From contig NW_024037047.1 of NCBI RefSeq assembly GCF_015706575.1, positions 9,180,632-9,244,631 of the forward strand: a stretch of 64,000 bases of DNA, written 5' to 3'. Below are positions 11,931 to 25,900 of the stretch, one piece after another. Numbering within the stretch: position 1 is the first letter of the stretch; each line of letters starts with the position of its first letter. This DNA comes from Patiria miniata (lineage: Eukaryota; Echinodermata; Asteroidea; Valvatida; Asterinidae). Position numbers and translations under genes: made by a program. Below the pieces are notes generated by a model. That model saw nothing but the letters and a program-made list of their open reading frames with translations. It was not told the origin of the DNA and did no database searches.

Positions 11931-14900
11931 TCAGCTTGGCGTCGTAGTGTTTGAGGTTGTTGAGGCACTATCCATGCTGAGTAGTTTCAGTGTCTCTGCT
12001 ATGAGTGGAACTGTGGACAGTTTGCTGTTGACTCCGACGGTGAAGGCTTTCTGCAGCACAACCTCAGCGTTCTCTGTCGGAACGAAGGCCACATATTATT
12101 GTGAGTAGTTTACAAGATAAATCATGGTTTGTATGCCATAAGGGCCAAATTGTGATGCATCGTTTCATTTTTGGTAGTCTTATCAAAGAATGTTTGATGA
12201 CATCACAGGTAATTAGGATTTATTGTTATGATTTCTTTTAGGCTAAAAGTAAAAAGCTAAATATCTTTTATTTCCTAAATCATATCCTCAATTTTAGGTA
12301 TTACCTCCCCAGTGCTACTCGTTAATTTTTTTTCTTTTCAAAGTAGTAAAAATGTAGATAATTTATCAAGCTGTTTTAGGTTGTAAGGAGAAAATCTCGA
12401 AAAAAAACTAAAATTGTTGCACAGCTCTTGAATATTTTGTTTTACCTTGGCAGAGGAGCGTGAACTCAGGAAGATTCTTCAAAGCTGTCTGTACCACTTC
12501 TTGATCCATGCTGTTCAGACATTCCATGTAGGCAGGTAGAAACTTGCTGGCAACACTGACAAAAAAATACACACAACTAAGAGTAAAATCCTTAAACCAG
12601 GGTAATTTGGCTTGGAAGTAATAGTTTGATGGGGACTAGATTTACAGTCAGTGGAAAAATTTGGGCAAAATTATGCGAGATTTAATTCTTGAAAATGAAA
12701 GTTCTACTGAAGCATGTGCCAGCAATTGTTTGATACCTTGGGTCGTGTCTGATGTATCGAATGACGAGAACAAACGCCGTCTGCCTGCAGTCTTTGTTGC
12801 ATGATGTCATCTGAGTGGACAATTCAGTCTGAAAGGCAATGAAAAAAAGGCAAAAACATTTTCCACCAGATGTCTTTATTTAAATTGCCCCTTAAACATT
12901 TATGACCACACTTTCTCATTCTCCAATGCTGTATACTTAAAGAGTTTCCCTCAATGAGACAAATTCCAATCAATAAGTTTGAAACATTTTGTATGTTTCA
13001 GGCAATTTCAATTAGTATGCCCTTTGTTTGTATTTTTTATGAGGCACCACTTTGGACTTCTCCAAGTTGAAATATCAGACAGCACAGAATATTAAAACTG
13101 ATAGCCTTTTGAAAGTTCTACACCCAAAATGTATGTTCAGATCTTAAAAACCGAAACTTTTCATGAGTTTCTTCAAAACAGGTTGAAAGGCTGGTCAGTT
13201 GTGGCTGCTAGGTGCGTTTTAGTTCTGGCCACTGTGGTTTTACCTTTAAAGTTACTTACCACAAAATTTTGAAGGATTCCCACAGCACTGCTAGACTTCT
13301 CCTCCAGCTCATTCAAGGCTTCAGCCATGCCTAGTCAACAAAACAGAGGAGACCGATGAAAACGTCAAGAGAAAGACCACATACACTCAGCTTCAGAGAG
13401 AAGTTGTAGATATCATTTTTTGAGATCTTGCTACTCAACTACCATAATACTTCCTCGCAATCTACCTCAGCGACAAGGGTTTGAGTCTAGTCATGGGCAA
13501 CATTTGGATTGAGTTTCCAAATGTCTCACTCTCAGATACATACCTTCGGAATCTTCTTCCTGAGATAGTCTCTCAGCGAACGACTTGACGTCCTCGGTAT
13601 CCCACGATGCATCAGCCCCCATCATGGCGGCGAGTGTCGGCGAGTAAGTCTCCTCGCGACCTCCGACCCCTGGAATCTCATCCATGGCTTGCTCCGCCTG
13701 GTTGGGGGCGGAGCCAAGCCCTGATTGGTCCTTGGAGGATGAGGTCAGCGTGATGCTTGCCAATAGGGACTTGAGCTGCTGGATGTCTGGGTAGACCTGG
13801 GATAGGTTGCTATGGGAAGATTTAAAAGGAGAGGGACAATAGAGTTATAAATTTCTCTAACGCGACGTGATTTGAACAGCCCATAACTTTGTGTACTTCA
13901 AATTCTGTACTACAAATTCTGTAAGTGTCGTACAAGAGTGTACTTGCTCTACATAACCCCCAGGACAGACACACAAAGGGAGAACAACAGATCCTTTCAG
14001 TCCTCGGGAGTTGGGTCTTTTGTTCAAAACGGTCCTCTGTGGTAGGTTTGTATGCTTAGTCTATGGGAGTGTGTTATATTACAGGGACAAAGGAAAACAC
14101 AAAGCATTGTCCCCGGGAGTATAGTGAAACAAGAGTGAAGTTACTTACTTGAGTGCTGTTGAGTGTTTCTCAAGGAGCGGCTGAGCCTGGGTTGGGTTGT
14201 GGCTGGAGTACTGATACAGAAGCTGGATGAACTTGGTAATGATGGATTCCAGAGGCTTCTTAGCAATCACAGAATGCTATAATGAGTCAAAGATACAATA
14301 GTACACAAATATTACACAACTGTATATTATCCATATTTATTCCAATACTACTTTTATGCAGTATGGGAATGTAGGCTAGCACACAGTATATGCACTAGTG
14401 CCCTCGCTGCCAGTCAATATAAAAAAAAAAAAATTTCCCCATTCAGAGAGACACAGTATATGCAGTTATTTATGCTAGTTTAATAAGTACTATATACAGG
14501 TTGGACAGGGAAGTGATCTCGATATTATTCACTAGTGTCCTCAGTGCCGGTCAATATACAAAATATTACCCCCTTCTGTGGCAATGGGGACAGACAATTA
14601 GCCAAGGTAAGTCAACTATTGGTAGGATAAGAAATTGGGTTTCAATAAAACCCTGCACTAGTGCCCTCACTGCCAGTTAATATACAAAATATTTCCCCTG
14701 TTAATGGCAAGGGCTCACAGTTATCCACACTAAGTCCTACATACCGGTAGGATAGGGAAGTAGGCCTCCATGATGCCATGCAGAACTGTAGAGGGCTGAG
14801 CAAAAAGTTGAGGTTCAAGAAGTTGTAGGATTCCTAGGATGTGGTTGAAGAATCGTAAGTGACCACGGACGCGGAACTCTTTGAAGTTAAGATGGGTCCG

Positions 14901-16935
14901 GCCTTGAAGCAGAACGGTCACCATGGCTAGTTGCCTTCAGGAAACGGAGAGCAAACATGACATGATTAATCCTGACAAAAAGATTCCATTTATAGAGCTA
15001 ATCCTACTGTATCAACATCCATTAGTAGACACTAATGCATATGTTACCTCATACATGAAAATGTGGACAGCATCGCCCTCAATACAAAATATATGTTGAC
15101 CCTGTGTCAAAAGGTCATGAAGACAATGATATGCTGGTTGTTTTCTGATTTTATATCTGAGTGAGACAATGAGGCAGTGTGCTGACCTCAGTTCTGCCTA
15201 CCTACCTGAGTATGAGTACAGGGTGTTCTGCTGCCAGCTTGCGGCAGGCTACGTTGGCATCATCGGCCTTCTGCTTGCTTGTATCTCCCGGCTTGCTGTC
15301 TGCTAACACGCACAGTAACCTGGAGAGAAGAAATCCACAAGCAGATTATTGGAAATTTCATTGAAAGTGCTCCAGAATTGTAGCCAGATCCTCTCGAGTC
15401 TCCCGTTCATGTATTAAGCCATTCTAATGAAGTGGAGCAAAGGCACTACAATGTCGCTGTTCATCTCTAGTTACAGCTGATCAAGCTTGTGATTGACTTG
15501 TGACTTTGCAAGAGATGAACTCGTAATATTCTTTCAATAGTGGGTTTTGCCCTTCACTGATGTATTGGTATAATTATTTTTCACATCGGTGCCGAACAAA
15601 ACCTAATTTTGAACTTACATCACCATGATGCAAATTCCATCTCATGAAAAATAATAGTCTTTTTTAAATATCCGAGTCATTCATTCGCCATCTGAATGCT
15701 GGTGAGCAGGGCAATTATTAGTTTCAAAACATTTTCAATGTCCGCCCCAGAAATTGATGACGTTTCTAATTAATTCTAAAAAAGTAAGTTTGGAGGATTT
15801 TTGAACTGGCTCAAACTTTAAGGTTACAATTTTTCTGGAGCCTAAATGAAGCCAAACCTCAGGAGAAGTCAAGATTTGAACAATACTTTTTAAGAAAGCA
15901 CCTACCTGTGTGTGAGGCAGTCAACTGGGGTGGGTATATTACTTGTGTCTTGTGATTGTAGCTTGGTACTGATGAAGGAGAGATTCTGTATCGTCTCAGG
16001 GACCTGCAGGTATAGCTCTAGTAATAACTGCTGGTATAGGGCAGAGGACGGGCTGGAAAAGAAGGGAAAATACAAACTCAACTTGTTATTTCTTGTTTGA
16101 TTTATGTTTGATGTTTAAGAAAAGTTAAATCCCAAACTTCAATGGCAAATTTGTCCAAAACTGGACCAGAAAATCCCGAACTCAAAAATGGTTTATTTTG
16201 GTTGATGTACAAGAACAAATCTAAAACCTACTTCATATATCACTTTTTTATCTCATCAGAGAAGTTAAATTCTACTTTTACAATGGTGATATTCTTGAAA
16301 AATATTAGAGAGCAAAAAAATCTACAAACTTTGTCTCGCGACTACAGTCGCCAAGGTATCTGATAAGGTGCTCGGCCACGCCCTTGTTGCCATGGAAACT
16401 GGTCAAGAGCAAGGAGAGCCGGGCTTTGATGGTGTTAGAGGCCAGTTCCGTCAGACCTTCATCTGCATCGGGTGGGGCACTGGGTGGGGCAATGGGTGGG
16501 GCACTGGGTGGGGCAATGGGTGGGGCATTGGGTGTGGCACTAGGCGGGGCACCGTACTGCCCTGATGAATCGGCCGCTTCCTGGATGATGTAATCAGCCA
16601 ATGCGCAGATCTGGTCCGGCGACAGACATAAGACATCCTCTTCAGAGTGTCTCTAAGTTGGACCAAAAAACGTACAAATTATCGTGTTTTCTCAGTTTTT
16701 TCAGGGAGGTGTTCAATGCATGCTATGGAGTCTGCTTATATCTATTCCTTCGACAGTGACAAAGACAGATATGACAGACACTTGAAAATCATTGCCTTTG
16801 TAAGCTTGGATCCCTGACAGATACGCTATGGGGTTGCCTTCTGGTTTGCTTACCTTAGAAGCCCTTGTATCCCGTCCTTGCCAGATCTTGGGTATGTGGA
16901 TGCACGCCCACAAGAAATCCAATACAGCCGTAGCA
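11931..16935 (-). CDS. INTS1: INTS1 exons 37-47 (C-terminal part)
   Basis: Exons in transcript order: 16854-16935, 16330-16652, 15906-16052, 15206-15319, 14745-14934, 14149-14276, 13544-13809, 13260-13330, 12737-12828, 12446-12555, 11931-12073. Exon 38 contains a 24-bp in-frame repeat coding APPIAPPS units. Exon 41 (GRTHLNFKEFRVRGHLRFF) ends at a donor that is copied in the next intron. The final exon ends ...LLSMDSASTTSNTTTPS; its last 24 codons fall within a 72-bp tandem duplication whose other copy lies in the 3' UTR. Human INTS1 ends in a comparable EALRILHMEAVM. Confidence 0.92.
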
Positions 16936-19900
16936 CTGAAACTAATAAACAAAATGACACCAAGATGATCCATTTCAAAGCTCCACAATCAACTGAATTC
17001 ATGCCATACGACCCATGTATGACCACAGAGCACAGCCAGAGATCGAAAGTGTTTTATTTTTCAAAATGTGCTAATTCTGTACGCAGAGAATCTTTAGAGT
17101 GTACATGCGTGCAGACAAAATTCCTTGTTAACCTGTGAAAATGTTAACCATAAGCACCAAATTTTCTGCCATAATTAGCAGGAAGTCTTAGCGTATGATA
17201 AGCAGGACCACGAAATCGAGCTCAGATTTGGTCAGAGCTTTGAGCTTTGATAAGAATCGCAAATGCCACAATGTTAAGGCAAAACTATATTTGAACTACT
17301 CACCTGTATGCATTTCTAGCAGGCCCCAGTAACCTATCAATGCACCTGTGTAGAGTCCCCCAGTTAGCTTGATGGGTCAGTAGCGCCAGTAGATACGCGC
17401 TACCAATTCGCTTCTGACTGTCTCCACTGCTGATGGGGCTGTTCCTGTTCCCAGGGGGTGCTGGGGCAAAGATGGCTTGCTGCTGTAAATCAGGGCAAGC
17501 CTGGCATGCCTCTGGATCCAGAAGAGCCAGCCAGTCAGTCAGGAGGCCGGAGGTAGAGGCGAGGAGTTGGGGATGACTGCAATAGGAGAAAAATAGTTAA
17601 GAGAAAGAATCAATATGTTTCTAATCAGAAAACTCAAAAATGAGCACAAAAGTATTCTCTTCAAGTTCCTAGCTGGTTTTGCCAGCAAAATATTCCAGGC
17701 ACTACTGTCCTTTACCTAGAAGTCTGGGTACCAGACGTTGATGAGTGCTTCTGTTGCTGGTGCGTTAGTAGTCTGCTCAGCATGCCTACCCTCTGGCTGG
17801 CCTGTGAGGGCGCTCTTCTACCATGGCTAGCTGTCAGGCTGGTTGTCAGTAACTTCTCCATCTGGTTGGCGTTGCTGTCTAAGAGCTGCTTACAAACTGG
17901 AAAAATAGTCAAGAACGAGGAAAGTTTAAAGCTGAAAATCTTCCTAACTATGTCAAAAGTGTAATCCTTCAATTTCGACATTGAATTTTCTCCCTGTACA
18001 ATAGTGATTTCTGCCCTGCCTGAGAGTTTGTAAAAAAAATCAAAAAAAGGGGTGGGGCTCTAACCCACGACCTCCAGCTTTTCACCATGTGCCACAATAA
18101 TGATAGTAATAAGCTTGTGAATTTTTCTCTCCAAAGCTCTATAGATTAAGGTAAAGGTAACACCAGAAATTGAGAGTTTTTACCTTGCTCTAGTAGTTCA
18201 TCGTTTGCAGGGGCTTGGCCATGTCTGAATGCCTTCACAACCTTCTCCATAGATTCCTGTTTGTTTCCTTGTGAATCCCCAGTCATCTCCTTCAGGGCTT
18301 GGTCGACTAGAAGAAAACAGAAATATAAAATTGTAAAAATGTTCATTTTCTTAATCCTAAGCATGTTTGGACCCCAGTCACTTGCCAAATCAAAACAGCA
18401 TTCTCAGGTAATCTCAGATCTTTTAAAATCAACCAGAGAATTTAGAAGATGTTGTGGGATTCAGCCACTCAAACTCACCGTTGACATCTACAGAGCTGAC
18501 ACTGAGTTCCTTCTGGCAATGGATCAGAGTCTGTGCCAATGTGCCTTCCTTGGTAGGTAGCGCTTCACAAAGGTACTGCACCAGCTCAGGAAAAGTAGAA
18601 GGAGACCCATACTTCTGCTGAAGTTTCTAAACAAATACGTAAGCAAAATATTCAATTTACCATGGCGCTGCTTAACAGTTAGCAGCAAGTTGTGCTCACT
18701 ATAGCAGAAAATTGTGCTAATCTTAAGCACTATGTCATGGTTGTGCACACATAGAGATTTCTATTGTTACATCACTGATTTCAGCAACTTTATCTTCCGA
18801 GTTAAGCGTCCTTTTGTTGTGTTTATGCTTCTGGTCTCCATGAGATAGATGGATGCTCTATTAGCAGAAAATCATGTGCTTAGCAGCGCCATGAAATTGG
18901 GCCATTGTTAATGGTAGGAGCTCTCAGTCCAAGGCTGGTTCCCACCTTAAGCTTGTTTGTGTAGTTGAGAATGCAACAGACAGGCCTGGGAACCAGCTAA
19001 CATAACCCTCAGTGCTGGGCAACATTTTCCTGGTAGGCATGCATTAGTTCATAAGCATGGGGACCAGCTAAATTGATGTGCACTTCACTTGATGTGTCTG
19101 AATCACTTGACTACAGCCAAGAATAACACTCACACTTATGAAAGTCACTGGCTAGCGGCTGCAGCCTCTTCCCATAGACTCATGCATTATATCCAGCCAT
19201 AGCCAATTGATTTGGACATGGCTTTATTCTAATTCTTAGGTTACAGAGCACCCTCGTTAGTTCACTAACGGATTTGTATGCTTAGCAACTCCATGATAAT
19301 TGCTGCTTACCTCTCTCGTGAGTAGCAGACTGAGGAGAGGACTGCCGATGTCTGCCCGCATGGTAAGCTGACTTAGAAGGAGACTGCCATCCTTCACTAT
19401 GCTTAGCAAACTGCTTGTTAGCATCTCAGAGGGTTTGTGTAGTGGATCTGTTCTCAGTCTCCGAATGTCCTTCAAAATCTCCTGAGTAGATGTAACATTG
19501 ATAAGCAATTTGTTTCAAATGGGACAAATACGTTTTGTATTTTAAGCGACTTCAATCGCCAATCTGCGATTATTCAGTCAAGTGTGACAACATGTTACCA
19601 TTGTTGATACATGCGTTAAGAAAAAAGGAAAAACGAAATGGTCTGCTTTGTCTCACCTGTTGTACGATAGCAAACACCTGTCGAGATTCCTCTGACGGCT
19701 CATTTTCAAATAACTGCAAGACACAAATGAGAAGTTGGATGTAACAAGATGTATATACATTGTATCAATTCATGCTCTTTGGTTTGTGATTCCACGTCTA
19801 CTTACGATTGCACAAACCATTGCACACTTACTTGTTTCTGTAACTGTTCATTTTACCTTTTTACAAGTATTTAATCTAGTCCTTTATTTCAATTCTAATT

Positions 19901-22900
19901 TAAATTCTTACTTTTATCCTGATGTTTTGTTGATTATTTTCAGTGTTAAAATATCTTGTATTTTTTTATTTAATCACAGTTAGATTTGAATAAGCAAACA
20001 GACTGTTTTTTTTCTCATTTTGTTCAACAATTCAATGCCCACAAAAGGGCATTTGACATCAGAGAGATGAAGCCGAAGCCAAAGGCTCAGCCTAGATTTC
20101 AAAAATGGCTCAAGATGTCTTCAACATCTGAGCCTGTCCTACCTTGATGAGTAGCTTGCACCATTCCTCTTGGTGGTCTTCATCAGGCAATCTCATTGCC
20201 GACTCAGAAGTGTCCATCTTCTCCACAGATTCCTCCTTCTTACTCTCAACTTTGTCTACAAAAATTTTTAAAAATTAATTAAGTATGTTAAGGGTAACTG
20301 ACCAAGTTGTGGTGTGGGCGGAGTGAGATGGTAGGTAAAAAAGGGGGTCGGTTGATAATCTAACCTTTGTCCTTGTCTGAGGGTTCCTCCACCCCTTCGG
20401 TCAGCAGTTTGTGGAACTCCACCCCTCCGGACGCCCCCCTCATCTGCTGGACTTCAACCAGCTGAGCCATGTAGGCCTTGTCCACTACCGCGTTTTCCAT
20501 GGCTTGCGAGTCCTGCACGACTGCTGCATCCAGGTGAGCCAAGAGCTGACTGAGAGGCAGATAAACAAACAGACAAGGATGTCTTCATTACAGAATGTCA
20601 GGCAAAAATGATTCAAATCAGAGCAATGAAAACAGCTATCATTTGAGTTGGGCTGGGGGTGTCACCTCCCCCTCCCCCTACATTGTTACTGTTGTCTTAA
20701 AATGGCCATCATGGACATACCTCATGCTGGCTGTTGGAATACCAAACGACTGGATGAAGAGAACTAGCTGGGCTGGCTCCAGATCTTGCAAAGCTGCAGG
20801 AACAGAGAACATATTACGCAATAAATCTTGAATGTTTATAAGTAGGAAAAAAACATTTCGAGTGGCCAAAACGTGCCAAAGCAGCTATGCGGCGACAACG
20901 GTTGAGTCTGATCTAACTGCACATTAAGAATAAGTACGAGTGCTTTGCTCTCATGAATAGTCACAAAGTGTTTTCTGCTTTTCATTCACTGAATCCATTA
21001 TGTCCATACCAGAGCTCTTTGAAATTTGAGAGACAACACACTATACCAACCTGCAATGACGAGTTCTGGCACACTGGAGCGGATCATCCTGAGTTTGAGC
21101 CAATCAGGAAGCAGCAAGGCATCCTCTGAGGTGTCTACTAGGTAGGCCTGGGGTGGGGTGCTATTCTCAGGGAACCAGGAGTGTAGCAAGAGCTGGAAAT
21201 CACTGTCAACTAGAAGAGAAATAAACGTAGTGGATGTTAACCCATCCACTGTGTTAATTCCCTAATGAATTTGTAAGACCACAGAGTGTTGGGTGGTTTT
21301 TAGGAGGTACTGGGAGGGCAGTCTGGGGTGGTACTTCTGGTAAGCGTGTGATTGAAATAACTTGAAAGAAATCTTCCTACCTTTAGGTTGTCCGTAGGTC
21401 AGCAGTATGACCATAGCATGGACTATCAGGATATGCATAGTGGCTGATTCACCAGTCTGCCAGTACAGGAATACCTGGTCCTGGGTGTCCGACTGTCAAG
21501 TAAGAAAGAACAAGAACAACAAAATCAGTATTTTTTATTAATTTATTACAATTCTTTCTTGGTAATGACAACAAGACATCCTCGAAAGAGCATAAACATC
21601 ATTGCTTGGAGGCCTGTATAAATCTAAAGAAAAATGATGATGTATGTTAGTTGTTCAGTTTTAAAGGTGGGAAGAACACTGGTATGAAAAAAAACCCCAA
21701 GGAATCTAGATCGGATTGAAATCCCAATCTAGAGGTGGGCCTGGCAGGAATTGAACCTGGGTCACGGAGAGTTGGAAAAAGGGAAGGTACTAGTGACTGC
21801 CCCCAGAGTCATACGAAAAATTAATCGGAAAATACACCACCACTACTTAGCCTTTTTTGTTATTGCAAGATCTCAGGAAAATTACTTCAAATAAAACTGA
21901 TGGTCAGCGTAGGTTTTAGTTTAAACTATAGAACTTTTTACCCAGCTATATCCTTCCTCGTTAGGCTTGGTAGCCTTGAGCAAGTAGCGGCTGAATATTT
22001 TGATCATAGCTGCCAAGGTGACGTCAGCTACTTCGTTGTAGGTCTCGCGAGGTAGGATGCAAGATACGATGGTTGGTCGCTCCACTATCAACTGGGCAAG
22101 ATCCTGGTATTAATAATACTTGGTATTAGTAATAATTTAGAAATGTGGTAATCATAATTATAGTGCTTCATACCCGAGTCTCAAAGTATTCTATAATTAT
22201 TGCCCCTGTTCATCAGGCCAGGAGACTAGATTTATGCAGCAGCTTAAGATAACCATCACGTAATCTGTGCCCTCTCAGGTATCCATTTATTCTCCTGAAT
22301 GGAAAGTGGTAATTGTAGTAAAGTGTCTTGCCTAAGAACACAGACGCCATGTTTCCTGTCAGGGATAGAAACCACACACTACTAGTGGGACACTGCAACC
22401 ATTGGACCATTCATATTTTTGTCAAGAAAACAACACACCAACAAATTTTCCAGATCACTGTGCATTAACAATTTTGTATACGTAAAACCATTGGTCACAC
22501 CTTTTCTGACGAGACACAAACAGTAAAAGAACAAATTGGACAGAAGATATCACAGACTCACCACTGCCAAGTCGTTCAGATCACTGACTGGAGCAAACTG
22601 CGACAGAAAAACGACGTAGGCACTGAGTGCTAACGGGTCCGTCTCAATCTGGCAAGCCTGGGGATAAGAAACAAAACAAAAGTTGTGGCATCATTAGAAG
22701 GGGTGCTCATACAATTAGCCTCTGTTCTGATGACGTCACACTGTGTTTACATGTGCACTTTCCTATGGAGCCAGTGGGGGCCCACGGTCCACTGAGCACC
22801 ATAGGAAAGCACACACGTAAACAAAGTGTGACGTCATCAGTACAGAGGCTTATTGCCTGACAAAATTAGGGATGGGGATGGGGATGGGGTTGGGGTGGAG

Positions 22901-25900
22901 TTGGGGGAGGGTGGGTGTGGGAGTGGGGTAGAGGTGAGGCTTAGGTATCTGGAGTGGAAAGTTTAATGCTGAAAATATCCTACCTGTCTGAGGGCAGTAG
23001 TGGCTGATGCCCTGACAGGGTCAAAGTGAGGGAGGGAGGGCATATTCTTCAACAGCCATTCATGTGATGCCATCAGTGTAGGGCATGCCCAGGGTGGGTC
23101 TTCCGTTTCCATGTCTTCCTCCATTGTGTTTTTATCCTCAGGCACGGACAAGACCATCATCAGACCCTTTGTGAGAAACAAAATAACAATGCTCAGTAGC
23201 TCCAACTCCCGAGGTATTTTTTAAACTTTCCTTAATACTTCAAAATCAATCATTTTGCTGACCCAATGGCACATTTCATGCATTTCAGAGGCCTTAAGAC
23301 CCAGGTAAAACAACAGTTGATTGGCTCTATCATTTTAAATTATCCAATCAAAACTACTGTTACTCAAACTTTGGCTGCATTCTGTTAAGTACAGCTGTTT
23401 CCTGTGCAATTCGAAAGTTATTCAAAAATGTGACTTTTATTCCCCCACCTAAAAAAAACAAAATCCAGCAATGTTTATACAATTTGTGTTGAAACATGTT
23501 CAAGACATCGGGCCAAACTTTTTGAGGCTTGGCATTGGAAAGGCGTGCAGAAATCAGGAGAAATCTACAGGGGTTTAAGGGTCATCAGCAACTTCTCGTT
23601 TGACGTGTTGTATTTTGGCTGTATTTGACAGGAGATGAGTTAGTGATGGGCTTTACTGCAACCTCTGTTTCGAATCAAAGTGTGAAAGTGACAGTCAAAG
23701 ACCTCTTTTCAGTCTTACCTTAGCAGCCAGTGAGCGACTGGCTTGCTGCTGTGAACTGAGTCGTCTCAGGAAGTAATCCATGACTTCACAGCAGGTAGAT
23801 GCTTGAGAGTCTGGTCCACGTACGAGGGTCTGAAGACGTGACAGTAACTGCTCCTGCTTGTCAATACGCTAATCATAATAAAAAAATAATAACAGAAGCC
23901 TTCTTGAAAAGTGTCAGGTTCATGCATCATGCAGCCACTCTCACCCAATAAACAGACATGGTGAACCCCTGCTCTTCAATGATACGATAGGACGCGTTTG
24001 TCTTATGATTGTTTTGAACCCTAAACCTTCCAACAGCAGTTCCAGTGGCTCAATCCATCCTACCATTTCCTCTTGGCTTTTTCCTCCCCGGTTTGAACCC
24101 CCAACCATCTGTTTGCAGTTCCAGCAGCTCAACCTACACTGCCATTTTCTCGTAGGTTCTCCCATCTTGATTTCGAACCTCGAACCTCCTGATTGCAGGT
24201 TTAGCAGCCATAGGAACACTTTGGCTGATTTCCTCTTTGATTCTGTCAGACTGCAGTTTATAAAGCCCCACCCAATCTACCACTTCCTCATAGCTTCTCC
24301 CTTCTTGGTTCCGAACCCCAAACCACCCGATTGCAGTTCCAGCAGCTCCATCCACCCTACCTGTTTTCTCTTGGCATCTCCTTTCTTACTCTCCTCTCCA
24401 GCGTCACTGTCTTGGTTGTCATTCAGCAGGAACTCACAGAGACACTGCACCGGCAAAACATCCAGAGAACCTTCAGCAGAGTTGACCAGTTCGGCTAGCC
24501 AGGGCATGGACTGTGACGTACCCTGTCCAATGAAAGAAAACAGTCCCATTGAAAGGTATCCAGTTGTCTCGGGTCCAAATCCCACTTCTGACAATTTTAT
24601 TTTTGTTCAACTCAAAACAAGTTTAAAGGAGCTTAGAAGTTCCGTCTTGCAGTTGTTTATCAAATTAAACATGGACATTTTGATTGTCTCAACAATGTAG
24701 TTGGTAGTCTGTACCTGTCTCTGTATGATATCCAATAGGAAGTCAGGGGACCGGCTTCGGCAGAGCATGTGACCGAGATTCAAAACTTTATTGAAGTGTT
24801 GGAGTTGCTCCAGCACCTGAGCAGGGGGGCGCCTGGCTATACCGCTGGAGATATGATTGAACAAAAAAAATCAATTAATAATCAATTACTGATAAGTCAT
24901 AATCAATGATTAATTTATAAATAATCCAGACAGTCATCTGTCCTTTGTTTATGTGAAGCACAAAACAAACGTGTTTGGCAGCCTCGTAGATAACAAGTAT
25001 TGTGATTCCCAGTAAACATTCTGTTTCAAAGATTGCACAGAATGGTGAATTAAGTCTGGAATTTAGTGGTTTCTGAAACATGAAATTAGGCCCAGTCTTT
25101 TCTTATTTGTGCGATGACTTACTTAGGGTCCATACGTATGACCTGTGACAGGAGTAGGCTGTTAGCCTCGGTGATGGCCACTCTCGCTAAGTGGTTCTCA
25201 AACTCCAAGATCTCTTGCTTCTCAAGCGCAATCACCTACAACAGAGGACAAAAACCCAACGCATCATGGAACGTGGTCTAGTGAACACAAACTGATCAAA
25301 GCTTTATTGTTTGAAAAGCTTACGAACAATAGACATCTGTTTTGCGTGTGCTAGATCTCATTGATAAACCAAAGCAAACATAAGGAAGGTGTGTGCATAT
25401 TCAAATGTTTGTAAGACAGGAATGTCCCTGTGTGGATAAATGAAGAACAAGTCTAGTAATGCTGGTCCCACACCAATTTGGTAGTAGAGGTCTAGGTAGT
25501 CATCTGAGCCCATCTTTTTTGGGCCAAGGCCAGACTTGAGCAACTCTAGTTCAGAAGTGACAGTGACAGTCAGTCAGTCAGGTACAATAAAGCCATGAAA
25601 TGCACTGAATTATGTTGAGGACTTTTAACAATGACAAGCACAGAGCTTATGTGAAATCACTCTGTGGTGACAGTTCTGAGGTTTGTGCGAGTTCTGACCT
25701 GCAGCTCCCTTGTTCTGACTTCCTCCTGTGAACGTTCGTCGGGGGCTGCTGTAGGGGGAGGGTACTTGAAATTGCTGCCAGAGGAAAAGAAAACAAAAAG
25801 ACACAATAGGGCTGAGTGATGACAGATTGCAAAATGCATCAATGCATGTGTCCTCTGATGCGTTCTTGAAGCCAGACAGGGTGTACGAAAAAGAATCCTC

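Noticed and set aside
24005-24700. 231-codon plus-strand open frame
   Set aside because: It lies antisense over the exon 21 tandem repeat and its intron. The composition (Ser/Pro/Phe runs) comes from the repeat, and INTS1 exons occupy the other strand.
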